Part shown: positions 1-6,863 of the stretch, piece by piece
Numbering within the stretch: the stretch's first letter is position 1
How the letters are laid out: the number at the start of each line of letters is the position of its first letter
NCBI GenBank assembly: GCA_002496805.1
Contig: DALO01000005.1
Location: 55,452-70,182 of the forward strand
Direction: 5' to 3'
DNA: 14,731 nt
Origin: Methanobacterium sp. UBA353
GTDB taxonomy: Archaea; Methanobacteriota; Methanobacteria; Methanobacteriales; Methanobacteriaceae
The notes under the pieces: generated by a model
What the model saw: the letters and a program-made list of their open reading frames with translations, nothing else
What the model was told of the DNA's origin: nothing
Databases searched by the model: none
Made by a program: the position numbers and the translations under genes

Positions 1-61
1 AGGACCACAAAAACAAAACTATTGCCACCAAAATCCAGGACCACAAAAACAAAACTATTGC
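1..61. repeat. Tandem direct repeat, 36-bp period, at least 1.7 copies
   Basis: Bases 1-25 recur exactly at 37-61, so the period is 36 bp with an 11-bp stretch (26-36) between the identical 25-base parts. The array is cut by the window's left edge, so the copy number is unknown. The last base of the second copy falls in the stop codon of the minus-strand histidine kinase. Read on the minus strand the unit is T-rich (GTTTTGTTTTTGTGG), so it sits where a transcription terminator would be expected. A period of 36 is a multiple of three, but no reading frame is established from so short a piece. Confidence 0.85.
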
Positions 62-1053
62 TACTTGAATTCTGGATCCTTAAATTTGATGCGGAATGTG
101 GTTCCTGGACTGCGTTCAAGTTCCAGTTCTCCGCCAATTTGATGGGTGAGACTGTTTATGAGCATCATGCCTAAACTGTCACTTTTTTCTAATTCAAACT
201 CTGGGTCTATTCCAATACCATCATCACTAACTTCCAGTTGGTATTCATCTTTCTTTTTATGGAAATTTATACTGATAGATCCATCTTTATCATCTGGAAA
301 AGCATATTTTAGGCTATTGGTTACCATTTCATTGATGATTAGACCTAGGGGTACTACATTATCAATGTCAATCTCCACATTTTCCACATCCATCTTAAGC
401 TTGATCTTGCCCAGTTGGGTGGAGTAGGTTTTGAAAAGATCACGGGTGAGACTACGGATGTAATCTGCAAAATCAATGCTTTTCATGTCTATGGATCGGT
501 ATAACCGTTCATGAATTAGAGCCATTGATTGTGCACGGTTCTGGCTTTCTTTGAATAGTTCTTTGGATTCCTCATCCTTAATATATTTTGATTGTAAACT
601 CAGGAGGCTAGATATTACCATTAGATTGTTTTTAACCCGGTGGTGTATCTCTTTCATTAGCATTTCTTTATCTTTCAGTAACTGGTTGACTTGAACTGAA
701 AGGCGACGGGTTTGTAGTAAAACCCTAACCCGGGATTGGAGGATCATTTTAGTTATAGGAGGACTTATGACTTCGTCAAAACTATCCCAGACTCCTTGAA
801 CTATTTTCAAATCATTATGAGAGGCAACCAGGAGATATGGTAAGAATAATGGTTTTTCTTTTTCTTTGTTTGATTTCAGTTCTTCTCTATGTGGTGACCA
901 TGATGGAAGATCCATGATTATTAGACTTAAATTGAGATTGGAATTTTCATTAAGTTCTGATTTGTCGTAGATTATATGGTAGTCAGATCCCAACAGATCT
1001 CCTACCATCTGACTGTTTTTCCGGTTAACCATGGATATTAATATGGTTTCCAT
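61..1053 (-). CDS. HisKA_2-type sensor histidine kinase with degenerate N-terminal receiver
   Basis: Cytoplasmic histidine kinase of about 330 aa without membrane segments. Residues here count from a GTG at 1062; subtract 3 for the preferred start. Residues ~5-118 look like a receiver fold with an Asp at 51 (LIIMD), but the acidic pair after the first strand is absent and the usual Lys-Pro is replaced by Pro-Pro (ISPPI, 100-103), so it is probably a pseudo-receiver. A HisKA_2 helix follows with EIHHRVKNN at 138-146; His141 is the likely phospho-acceptor. The HATPase_c domain has an N box (NEMVTNSLKYAF, Asn244), a G1 box (DDGIGID, 280-286) and a G2-like SLGMMLI at 296-302. I chose ATG 1053 because AGGTGA (1064-1059) lies 5 nt upstream; the GTG sits inside that ribosome binding site. 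It is last in an operon with the receiver and KaiC genes and probably exchanges phosphoryl groups with the neighbouring receiver (inference). Confidence 0.9.
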   Translation of the reverse strand: METILISMVNRKNSQMVGDLLGSDYHIIYDKSELNENSNLNLSLIIMDLPSWSPHREELKSNKEKEKPLFLPYLLVASHNDLKIVQGVWDSFDEVISPPITKMILQSRVRVLLQTRRLSVQVNQLLKDKEMLMKEIHHRVKNNLMVISSLLSLQSKYIKDEESKELFKESQNRAQSMALIHERLYRSIDMKSIDFADYIRSLTRDLFKTYSTQLGKIKLKMDVENVEIDIDNVVPLGLIINEMVTNSLKYAFPDDKDGSISINFHKKKDEYQLEVSDDGIGIDPEFELEKSDSLGMMLINSLTHQIGGELELERSPGTTFRIKFKDPEFK

Positions 1054-1058
1054 TATAT

Positions 1059-1064
1059 TCACCT
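1059..1064 (-). promoter_or_regulatory. Ribosome binding site AGGTGA that decides the kinase start
   Basis: On the minus strand AGGTGA is followed by 5 nt and then ATG at 1053. It matches the 3' end of archaeal 16S rRNA (anti-SD CACCUCC). An in-frame GTG at 1062 lies within this motif, so it is unlikely to be the start. Confidence 0.75.
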
Positions 1065-1074
1065 GATTTTAGTT

Positions 1075-1455
1075 TCAATTTTCTACCAAGCTCTTGACCA
1101 AAAATAAAAGTTCTTTAACGACTAATGGTTTGACCAACACCCTTTTTGCACCTTGTTTCATTCCTTCTTCTTCAATGACTCGGTGTTGTTGTGGGCTTAA
1201 AACCAGGAATGGGATATCTAAAAGTCGCAAAGCTTCACAGTATTTCCATATATCCTGATTAAAGCCAGATATATCCATGATGACTAGATTCACTTTTTTT
1301 CTGGTTTTAACATCCGAAACCATATTTACTGGGTCAGTGTGTCCGGCAACTTCATAGTCCTGTTCTCCTAAAATTTTCACTAGAATGTCATTGTTACGCT
1401 TATTTCTACTTAAAGAAAAAATTAAAGGTTTAGTTTTTAATTTTTCACTTGACAT
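1075..1455 (-). CDS. Stand-alone CheY-like receiver domain protein (response regulator)
   Basis: A single receiver domain of 126 aa with no output domain. The phospho-acceptor is Asp61 at the end of a hydrophobic strand (VNLVIMD). Ser87 (FLVLS) occupies the conserved Thr/Ser position and Lys109 (VLVKP) the conserved lysine. The acidic pair normally found after strand 1 is missing: the segment reads LIFSLSRNKRN, so Mg2+ binding may be weak or unusual. The gene lies 24 nt after the KaiC gene and 21 nt before the kinase start, so the three are almost certainly co-transcribed. A GGAG motif lies 7 nt upstream of the ATG. Its likely job is to carry phosphate between the downstream kinase and the KaiC-like ATPase, or to act on KaiC by protein-protein contact; this is inference from gene order. 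Confidence 0.88.
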   Translation of the reverse strand: MSSEKLKTKPLIFSLSRNKRNNDILVKILGEQDYEVAGHTDPVNMVSDVKTRKKVNLVIMDISGFNQDIWKYCEALRLLDIPFLVLSPQQHRVIEEEGMKQGAKRVLVKPLVVKELLFLVKSLVEN

Positions 1456-1479
1456 ATTCCCGCTCCAATAGGGGTGGCT

Positions 1480-2931
1480 TTATTTCTCCTCATGGTCATG
1501 GATTTGGGGTGTGCCACTTAAAATTCCGTAGATATCAGTCAATGGCTCGCAGACACGAATACCGTACTTGGTAATTTGAACTTCCCTAAGACCTTTATCA
1601 AAGTCGCTTAAACGTTTTTTCAGCACTCCTATTGCTTTTCTAAGTTCTCCATCCTTTTCAAAGTATCGGAGGAATATTATATTGTCTGCAAGGTAACTTA
1701 TGCCTATTTCAGTTATTCGAATACCTCCGCTAATCTCTTCCACTTCGTTGATGAGAATAACAGTGACTCCGGAACGGGTCATGTATTTGGATAGTGAGTG
1801 GAGGTGGCTAACTGGATCTTCTCCACGCAGGGAAAGTTTGTAACCAGAGGTGCTGTCAATCATCACAATCTTGGACTGGTTTTTATCCACTTCTTTACGC
1901 ACCAGTTGAGCGAATTCCTCGGGGGAGTATCTTAATGGTTCAACTTGAACCACGGACAACATTCCAGTGTTAATCATGCTCCTGACTGGGATGTTGATGG
2001 ATTCACATCGGTTTATTAGGCTTTCTACACTTTCTTCAAAGGTGTAAACCACTGAACGTTCACCTCTTCCTGCTGCTTCCTTCATGAACTGGATTCCAAG
2101 GGTGGTTTTGCCCACTCCACTGGGACCGCTGATTATGGTGGCAGTTCCTCTTTCAATACCTCCATGGAGGATTTCATCCATTTCTGGAACTCCTGATGAT
2201 ATTGTTTCATGTTTGTATTCTTTTTCACGAAGCATTGGCCGCAGGCGTGGGTAAATTTTGACTCCTTTAGGGGTGATTCGCATTGAATGTTCACCGAAAC
2301 GGAAGCCAGAACCTCGGTACTTGTTTAGAGCAATACTTCGGCCTTCAGGAAAAAATTCCAAGTTGATGATTCCATCACACATGAACTGAAGATCGTTATC
2401 CGGTTCCTGGTCACTGAATTCTGATGTGAATAGAACTGTTGCTCCCTTATCTGTTAAAAAACGTAGGAATGATAATGTTTGTTTTCTGAACTGGAATTCA
2501 TCAGTGGCCAGGTATCTGAACTGGGTGATGGGATCCACGAATACCCTTGTTGGTTTGAGTTCGTCCATTTTTTTGATTATCTCTGAGGTTGTTGACTCCC
2601 GTTCAACTTCTGCCGGGGAAAAAATGTCATAAGCCTCCATGTTGGCGAAAAAATCTTCATCTGGACTTAAATCCAAAAAATCAATACCTTCAGTGTTAAA
2701 ACCCATAACTCGGGCATTTTCGATCACCTGGTCTGTGGGTTCACCCATGTTAATGAAGAGTACTGTTTCACCCTGTTTAACACCTTCAACTAAAAAGTGC
2801 ATCCCGATACCAGTTTTTCCTGTTCCGGGAAGTCCTCTTAAAAGGTAAGACCTCTGGGGAACAAATCCTCCCATTAAAATCTCATCAAATCCTTTAATCC
2901 CACTGGATAATTTTTCAATATTTTTAGTCAT
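1480..2931 (-). CDS. KaiC-like RecA-superfamily ATPase, two tandem domains
   Basis: 483 aa with two KaiC/RecA-type ATPase domains. Domain 1 (~4-235) has Walker A GLPGTGKTG (33-41, Lys39) and Walker B VFVDP (130-134, Asp133). Domain 2 (~240-465) has Walker A GPSGVGKTT (269-277, Lys275) and Walker B VMIDS (356-360, Asp359). Domain 2 keeps a Glu pair (TFEES, 297-301), while the matching position in domain 1 is MGEP with only one Glu. The end of domain 2, GISYLADNII (410-419), aligns by eye with the cyanobacterial KaiC phosphosite segment: Ser412 falls at the Ser431 position and Tyr413 at the Thr432 position. There is no kaiA or kaiB nearby. It is first in an operon with a receiver protein and a histidine kinase, an arrangement consistent with archaeal KaiC-like proteins as signalling hubs rather than a clock. 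A GGGGATG motif precedes the ATG. Confidence 0.93.
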   Translation of the reverse strand: MTKNIEKLSSGIKGFDEILMGGFVPQRSYLLRGLPGTGKTGIGMHFLVEGVKQGETVLFINMGEPTDQVIENARVMGFNTEGIDFLDLSPDEDFFANMEAYDIFSPAEVERESTTSEIIKKMDELKPTRVFVDPITQFRYLATDEFQFRKQTLSFLRFLTDKGATVLFTSEFSDQEPDNDLQFMCDGIINLEFFPEGRSIALNKYRGSGFRFGEHSMRITPKGVKIYPRLRPMLREKEYKHETISSGVPEMDEILHGGIERGTATIISGPSGVGKTTLGIQFMKEAAGRGERSVVYTFEESVESLINRCESINIPVRSMINTGMLSVVQVEPLRYSPEEFAQLVRKEVDKNQSKIVMIDSTSGYKLSLRGEDPVSHLHSLSKYMTRSGVTVILINEVEEISGGIRITEIGISYLADNIIFLRYFEKDGELRKAIGVLKKRLSDFDKGLREVQITKYGIRVCEPLTDIYGILSGTPQIHDHEEK

Positions 2932-2990
2932 AAATTCATCCCCTGCATTTTTTTTTTGACAAGTTTCAGTTATTATTGTGCTTTTTTTAG

Positions 2991-3030
2991 AGTTTATAAT
3001 ACTGGATAATATGTTTCAATTGTTATATAG
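2991..3030 (-). promoter_or_regulatory. Candidate archaeal promoter of the kaiC-like operon
   Basis: On the minus strand two TATA-like boxes occur: CTATATAACA (3030-3021) and TATTATAAAC (about 3001-2992). The first would put transcription start near 3000 and give a leader of about 70 nt; the second would start near 2970. No start site can be proved from sequence. Confidence 0.35.
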
Positions 3031-3041
3031 GATTAATTGAT

Positions 3042-3161
3042 AGTTCACAATCAAATAAAAGTTTTAACATTTTTCGTGAACTGTGTCACAAATTCCTGTT
3101 GAGTAAGAGAAAAACAAAAGTTTTAGACTAGAATAAAACAGCCTTTTATTCCTAGTGAACA
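3042..3161. promoter_or_regulatory. Cluster of GTGAAC half-sites upstream of the kaiC-like operon
   Basis: AGTTCAC at 3042-3048 and GTGAACT at 3076-3082 form a perfect 7-bp inverted repeat with a 27-nt spacer. A third copy of the half-site, GTGAACA, lies at 3155-3161 in direct orientation with the second. They sit just upstream of the TATA-like boxes, where an archaeal activator could bind. No regulator is assigned. Confidence 0.3.
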
Positions 3162-3228
3162 CCAGATTAGTAGAAAAAATATCAATATTGCTGGCTGATA
3201 TGAATATTGTCATTGTAATTTGATGTAG

Positions 3229-3247
3229 TGTTAGAATACACCTAACA
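3229..3247 (+). promoter_or_regulatory. Short inverted repeat just before the ribosome binding site of the 34-aa ORF
   Basis: TGTTAG (3229-3234) and CTAACA (3242-3247) form a perfect 6-bp inverted repeat with a 7-nt loop, ending 4 nt before AGGAG. An overlapping GTGT/ACAC pairing (3228-3231 with 3238-3241) is also possible. It may be an operator or an RNA hairpin near a start codon, or chance in AT-rich sequence. Confidence 0.25.
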
Positions 3248-3261
3248 TAAAGGAGATGGCA

Positions 3262-3366
3262 GTGAAAATTGAAAACCAGTTAAAAAACGAAAATAAGAGA
3301 GTATTATGTGAAAATATCAACTTAAACTGGGCAAAAATAAAATCCCGCACCGAAATTGGCAGATAA
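3262..3366 (+). CDS. Possible small protein, 34 aa, GTG start
   Basis: Not recognised. GTG at 3262 is preceded by AGGAG (3251-3255) with a 6-nt spacer, a good ribosome binding site. An in-frame ATG at 3256 is too close to that motif to be the start. The product is hydrophilic and basic (begins MKIENQLKNENKRV, ends SRTEIGR) with one Cys and one Trp and no membrane segment. It lies alone in the 475-bp gap between the kaiC-like operon, from which it diverges, and the end of the RecJ-like gene, with which it converges. The ribosome binding site and upstream inverted repeat favour a real gene; the short length and AT-rich setting argue for caution. Confidence 0.3.
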   Translation: MKIENQLKNENKRVLCENINLNWAKIKSRTEIGR

Positions 3367-3385
3367 AAAATAGACAAACCCTATT

Positions 3386-3398
3386 TTAAAAAAAAAGA
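3386..3398 (-). terminator. Oligo-T terminator of the RecJ-like gene
   Basis: On the minus strand, 10-20 nt past the stop codon, there is a run of nine T (complement of A at 3388-3396), flanked by more T-rich sequence. Oligo-T tracts without a strong hairpin are the usual archaeal termination signal. Confidence 0.5.
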
Positions 3399-3406
3399 CA
3401 GGAAAA

Positions 3407-5590
3407 TTATAGTGATTTAAGCCCAGCCACCTTTCCTGCAAAGTTCTGCAACACTTTTTTGGATAATCCTTCCACAAATTTAAGACTACCAGCACATTCA
3501 TGACCCCCACCATCAATACCTGCTTCAGGTATCTCCCCCACCAATTGCAAGATAATGGTGTTAAGGTTAAATCCAAATATCTCGTTAACTGCATCAGTAG
3601 CCCTTATAACTCCAAAATCAGGGCCGTAAGCCAAAGTAATAATGGGCGTTTCTTCACCACGTTTCTGCACTACCTGATCATGAACAAAACCACAAGTCTT
3701 ACCCGGAGCAGGGTATGTAAATTTATGGGCAAACTTTTCAACATCCAAGACATTGAAGATGATTCCGTTGGGAAATTCCTGGGTCTTAAGGTTGGGCATA
3801 GCTGCTGCCAGCTGCCACTGCACACGTTTTTCAGACTCTGCATACAATAGATCCACCAGTTTTGTGTGTTTTTCACGATTACCCAAACCCAATATAGTGT
3901 CCATAATACCCCGACCATTCATGAATCGGAGGAAAAACGCTTCAAAATCAATGGCAGTGGCGATTTTCTCCAGATCATCAGCATCATAGCCTTTTTCCTG
4001 GGCCAGATTAATGTACCATTGGGCCTCAGGAGAACGGGCATGATCACCCACTGCGGCAATTCCAGGCAAATGCAAAAGGCGGTCTTTAACCTCAGGATTA
4101 ATCATCTGCGCCAGTTCCACAGCCAGTGCACCAGCAGTAACCTGACTGTCCCCTCCCTCCAAGTAAGGATTCACATGGACATCCACATAATCATCAACCG
4201 CCACCTTACCATCAATCACTTCTCCAGGGTAGTGATGATCCACCACCACCACTTCCAAGTCATATATTTTAACCTTTAAAAGGGCAAGCAGATCTTCTTC
4301 AGTGGAACCATTATCCAAAAGCACAATAAGGGGTAATTTCTGTCCGTGTCGCTCCAAATCCTCAAGTGCAAAGCTCAAATCTTTAACCACATCTTCAATT
4401 TCATAAAATGGCGCCTTACTGGGTGAACGTTTGAAATAATGCCATTCTGCATCATTAGCCGGGTTAACCTCACGTAATAATGGGATCACTGCCTTTTCAA
4501 CAGCCACACCAGCACAGATACCATCAGCATCAGCATGATGACGGACTAAAATACTCCGACCATCAAATACAGCCCTTCGGATAGTTTTAGCAGCTTCACG
4601 AAGCCTTGGCTGAAGTTTCAATAGTATGGGTGATTTTTGGATTAATTTGTCATTTTCTGGTTCTGCACGCTGATCCAGTGCTTCATCTATCAGTTCCCGG
4701 GCTTCGGTAGCTTCTGATCCGTGAAGGCGTTCAATAGATTCTGATTCGATCTGGATTTTACCCCCATGGAGTGATACTTCACCCAGAACCTCCACAATAT
4801 TCCCAGTATTGATGTTGGGATATACCCGTACTCCAGGCTCGTCGAAAGCTGCAGCCCAGGTGATACTAGTTTCATCAGAAACTGTGAATATGGTAGGGCC
4901 ACTGGTCTGCTGGATCTGGACAACTTCCCCCACCACCCGAATATTCCGACCCTTCATCTGAGGGGTGACATCAGAAATTCGGGTTCTTGGCATGTCTTTT
5001 TTGAGTTTAACCAGTTCGTAGGTCCCCTTGATGGAAGCTGGTGATAGGTCCACCTCCCCTCTATGGTGCTTGATCTCAGTTACCTGGACAAATAATTCAT
5101 CCCCCACATTGTAGGGAGGGTTTCTCAGGCGAAGAAGTCCGAACAACTTCTTAGACAGGCTTACAAACACCCCATAATCTTCAACCCTGCTGATTTTCCC
5201 CTTGTAATGTTCTCCAACTTCCAGGTCCTTGAGTTCAGATGCGGGGTGCAACTGATAGACTCGAGGTTTGGACTGGTTTTTTTTACAGTCTTCACAGTAA
5301 TCTCCCTTGGTTATTGGACGCCCACACTGGTTGCACAGGTTACGTTCACCTTTACCCTGACATTCCGGACATTCTTCAGTGACTTCAACTTCACCTTTTC
5401 CATTGCATACCGAACAGGGCACTTCTGGATCCTCATCCAGTTGGAAACGTTCTTTGGCACTTCCAGAGAGTCCTTTCAGATGATTCTTTACATTAACTTG
5501 ACCAGTGACCCCAGTTCCATGGCAAGTTTCGCATATTTTATAACTGACCACAGTACGTCCTTTACCTTTGCAATTTGAGCAGATTACCAT
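3407..5590 (-). CDS. Archaeal RecJ-like DHH phosphoesterase with DnaJ-type zinc finger, S1 and OB domains
   Basis: 727 aa, matching the archaea-specific RecJ-like family with a DnaJ-type zinc finger (COG1107 type). From the N-terminus, CxxCxGxG motifs lie at 4-11, 20-27, 59-66 and 74-81. A further zinc ribbon has CxxC at 86-89 and 99-102. An S1 RNA-binding domain follows (~123-185, VEDYGVFVSL), then an OB fold (~214-290). The DHH nuclease domain has HHADADG (351-357), LLDNGS (425-430), DHH (451-453) and AVGDHA (513-518). The DHHA1-type C-terminus carries GGGHECAG (694-701). The metal-binding residues appear intact, so a 5'-3' single-strand DNA or RNA exonuclease is likely, with a role in repair, replication or RNA turnover. 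I chose ATG 5590 because the protein then begins directly with the first zinc finger and AAAGGT lies 6 nt upstream; the longer frame would need TTG at 5632. It appears monocistronic. Confidence 0.93.
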   Translation of the reverse strand: MVICSNCKGKGRTVVSYKICETCHGTGVTGQVNVKNHLKGLSGSAKERFQLDEDPEVPCSVCNGKGEVEVTEECPECQGKGERNLCNQCGRPITKGDYCEDCKKNQSKPRVYQLHPASELKDLEVGEHYKGKISRVEDYGVFVSLSKKLFGLLRLRNPPYNVGDELFVQVTEIKHHRGEVDLSPASIKGTYELVKLKKDMPRTRISDVTPQMKGRNIRVVGEVVQIQQTSGPTIFTVSDETSITWAAAFDEPGVRVYPNINTGNIVEVLGEVSLHGGKIQIESESIERLHGSEATEARELIDEALDQRAEPENDKLIQKSPILLKLQPRLREAAKTIRRAVFDGRSILVRHHADADGICAGVAVEKAVIPLLREVNPANDAEWHYFKRSPSKAPFYEIEDVVKDLSFALEDLERHGQKLPLIVLLDNGSTEEDLLALLKVKIYDLEVVVVDHHYPGEVIDGKVAVDDYVDVHVNPYLEGGDSQVTAGALAVELAQMINPEVKDRLLHLPGIAAVGDHARSPEAQWYINLAQEKGYDADDLEKIATAIDFEAFFLRFMNGRGIMDTILGLGNREKHTKLVDLLYAESEKRVQWQLAAAMPNLKTQEFPNGIIFNVLDVEKFAHKFTYPAPGKTCGFVHDQVVQKRGEETPIITLAYGPDFGVIRATDAVNEIFGFNLNTIILQLVGEIPEAGIDGGGHECAGSLKFVEGLSKKVLQNFAGKVAGLKSL

Positions 5591-5697
5591 TTTATTACCT
5601 TTAATTTTTTTATGAATTAAATCATCATTCAATTACTATAACTACTAGTCAATTGGATTTTTTCTTACTTGTAGTTTTTAGTTAGATTCATTTTTTC

Positions 5698-5716
5698 TAC
5701 AAATTATAATAAAACT
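5698..5716 (-). promoter_or_regulatory. Candidate TATA region of the RecJ-like gene
   Basis: On the minus strand TTTTATTATAATTT occurs at 5714-5701, about 110 nt before the ATG at 5590. It is the best TATA-like string upstream of the gene, but the whole region is AT-rich. Confidence 0.25.
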
Positions 5717-5769
5717 TTGAATATTCAAAAAAAAACCAGCACATCCGTTAGCATTAATATTATGATATC

Positions 5770-5795
5770 AATCATAAGAAGTGATATGATTTTTT
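5770..5795 (+). terminator. Hairpin followed by T run, terminator-like
   Basis: AATCATA (5770-5776) and TATGATT (5785-5791) form a perfect 7-bp stem with an 8-nt loop, running into T5. It would work on the plus strand, but no plus-strand gene ends here, so its role is unclear. Confidence 0.3.
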
Positions 5796-6215
5796 ATAAA
5801 TAAAAATTAACCGAGCAGACTAACTAATAAAATGTGTTCCTGAAGCAAGTGAAAAAAGAGATTATTGGACCACTAAATAGATTCATAACCTAATTCACCA
5901 AGAATTCGAAGTTGAATACATGCTTTAAACAAGTAAGAATCATTCAAAAAAAAACTGGGCTTAAAATTTGGCAAATTATACTCCCAAAGAATATAAAAGA
6001 ATGCTTGACACTGGGAAAAAAACATAACCTCCTCTTTAAAACCAAATCCTAAGATATGATTTTTAGATGAAATCTCACCAAAAAACACAGCTAACACAAA
6101 GAATTTGGTCAATCAACCATCTATAACCAAAAACACCACCCGTTTAAAAGCCACCACAATGGAATTATACCCAAAATTAAAGGACCAAACACTATTGATT
6201 TCAAATAACCCCAAA

Positions 6216-6243
6216 AATTCTTAAAAAAAATTAATTAAGAATT
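6216..6243. repeat. Perfect inverted repeat, 9-bp arms
   Basis: AATTCTTAA (6216-6224) and TTAAGAATT (6235-6243) are exact inverse complements around a 10-nt A/T loop. The arms are AT-only apart from one C/G, so chance or protein binding are both possible. Confidence 0.5.
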
Positions 6244-6338
6244 ACAATCCTGTTTACTCTCATTTTATCTTAATTACTTCATATCCATAAACAAATTTTC
6301 ATATTGACCGAACCAAGATTTGGAATAAAAAATGACCA

Positions 6339-6360
6339 GAAATCTACAAAAATAGATTTC
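6339..6360. repeat. Perfect inverted repeat, 8-bp arms, 6-nt loop
   Basis: GAAATCTA (6339-6346) and TAGATTTC (6353-6360) pair exactly around CAAAAA. No T run follows on either strand, so it is more like an operator or small hairpin than a terminator. Confidence 0.5.
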
Positions 6361-6471
6361 ATATCAAAAAACCTATTTTCCTTTTTTGTTGTGGTATGAA
6401 CCCCTAATCCTAATTTAATCCACAACTAATCTTAATAAATAAGTTACCCACTATTATGTCAACAAAATAGT

Positions 6472-6565
6472 ATTAGGCAATAAAAATACCTTTATGGATG
6501 TGAAAAAATCAAAAAAAATAGTTATGTTGGCTTGTGTTATAATTAATGATTTTTTATTGCCTAAT
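6472..6565 (+). repeat. Long-range perfect inverted repeat, 15-bp arms
   Basis: ATTAGGCAATAAAAA (6472-6486) is the exact inverse complement of TTTTTATTGCCTAAT (6551-6565), with 64 nt between the arms. The right arm can alternatively pair with 6574-6581 to form a shorter hairpin followed by T6. Most of a possible 41-aa ORF lies within and beyond the repeat. No target-site duplication is visible at the ends, so a transposon relic is not demonstrated. Confidence 0.65.
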
Positions 6566-6619
6566 TTTTATTTATTGGGCATTTTTTATTCTGTTTTAAT
6601 TTATATGAGATTAAAATAA
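6494..6619 (+). CDS. Possible 41-aa small membrane protein
   Basis: Not recognised. ATG 6494 opens a frame with a basic N-terminus (MDVKKSKK) followed by an almost unbroken hydrophobic stretch (residues ~9-38, containing IVMLACVII, LLPNFYLLGIFYSVL) and a basic end (MRLK). That is the pattern of a one- or two-helix membrane peptide. There is no ribosome binding site, so it would need leaderless translation. The frame overlaps the right arm of the 15-bp inverted repeat and a terminator-like hairpin, which argues that part of the hydrophobic pattern may simply come from T-rich RNA-structural sequence. A weak GATTA/TAATC hairpin plus T5 lies at its end (6609-6627). Confidence 0.25.
   Translation: MDVKKSKKIVMLACVIINDFLLPNFYLLGIFYSVLIYMRLK
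6558..6587 (+). terminator. Hairpin with T6, possible terminator overlapping the 15-bp repeat arm
   Basis: TGCCTAAT (6558-6565) pairs with ATTGGGCA (6574-6581), one G-U wobble, 8-nt loop, followed by T6 (6582-6587). Because 6551-6565 can also pair with 6472-6486, the two structures exclude each other. Confidence 0.4.
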
Positions 6620-6705
6620 TCATTTTTATCTAATAAACTTATTTGTACTTGGAAATCTTAAAAAAACTATTTTAAATGATTATATTTTTAACAAAAATAA
6701 GTTAT

Positions 6706-6861
6706 ATGTTAAGTGACCATTTCATTATTACAGGTAAAACCTGGGAGTCAGTGTACCTTGAGTTGCACGCAGGAGATACTAATTTATTCACCCAAAAAAA
6801 ACAAGTGAAACCCACGAAAAAATGTTCATTTACGATCATTACAATGAGGACGGGTGAATAA
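6706..6861 (+). other. Unassigned higher-GC locus: small ORF remnant or structured RNA
   Basis: This stretch has visibly more G and C than the surrounding AT-rich sequence. An open frame from ATG 6706 (51 codons; includes GKTWESVYLELHAGDTNLF) ends with TAA at 6859-6861, immediately before a strong terminator-like hairpin. I recognise no family and see no ribosome binding site. The segment holds a hairpin CAGGT-AAA-ACCTG (6731-6743) and a perfect 12-bp inverted repeat (6782-6793 with 6852-6863). Either a small RNA gene ending at the terminator or a decayed coding fragment would fit. Confidence 0.3.
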
Positions 6862-6863
6862 AT
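6782..6863. repeat. Perfect inverted repeat, 12-bp arms, 58-nt interior
   Basis: ATTTATTCACCC (6782-6793) is the exact inverse complement of GGGTGAATAAAT (6852-6863). Its size and arm spacing are like the 6472-6565 repeat, but the sequences differ. Confidence 0.6.

Larger units (their letters stand above)
5800..6471. other. AT-rich intergenic stretch without a convincing gene
   Basis: Only weak open frames occur. The longest, 79 codons on the minus strand at 5873-6112, starts with TTG directly after a stop, has no ribosome binding site and resembles no family I know; it may be a decayed gene end. What can be seen is two perfect inverted repeats (6216-6243, 6339-6360) and a segment (6150-6197) that loosely echoes the tandem repeat at the window's left edge. 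Confidence 0.5.

Noticed and set aside
1..61. CRISPR array, because of a 36-bp period
   Set aside because: The whole unit repeats with only an 11-bp non-repeated part seen once; spacers would be far too short and no repeat palindrome or cas gene is present.
3322..3594. 90-codon minus-strand ORF overlapping the end of the RecJ-like gene
   Set aside because: Out-of-frame shadow of a gene with clear motifs; its content has no recognisable domain.
5873..6112. 79-codon minus-strand ORF
   Set aside because: TTG start right after a stop, no ribosome binding site, no family resemblance, AT-rich low-complexity setting.
6472..6863. Miniature transposons bounded by the 15-bp and 12-bp inverted repeats
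   Set aside because: No target-site duplications flank either repeat and the two pairs of arms differ; without other genomic copies this cannot be claimed.
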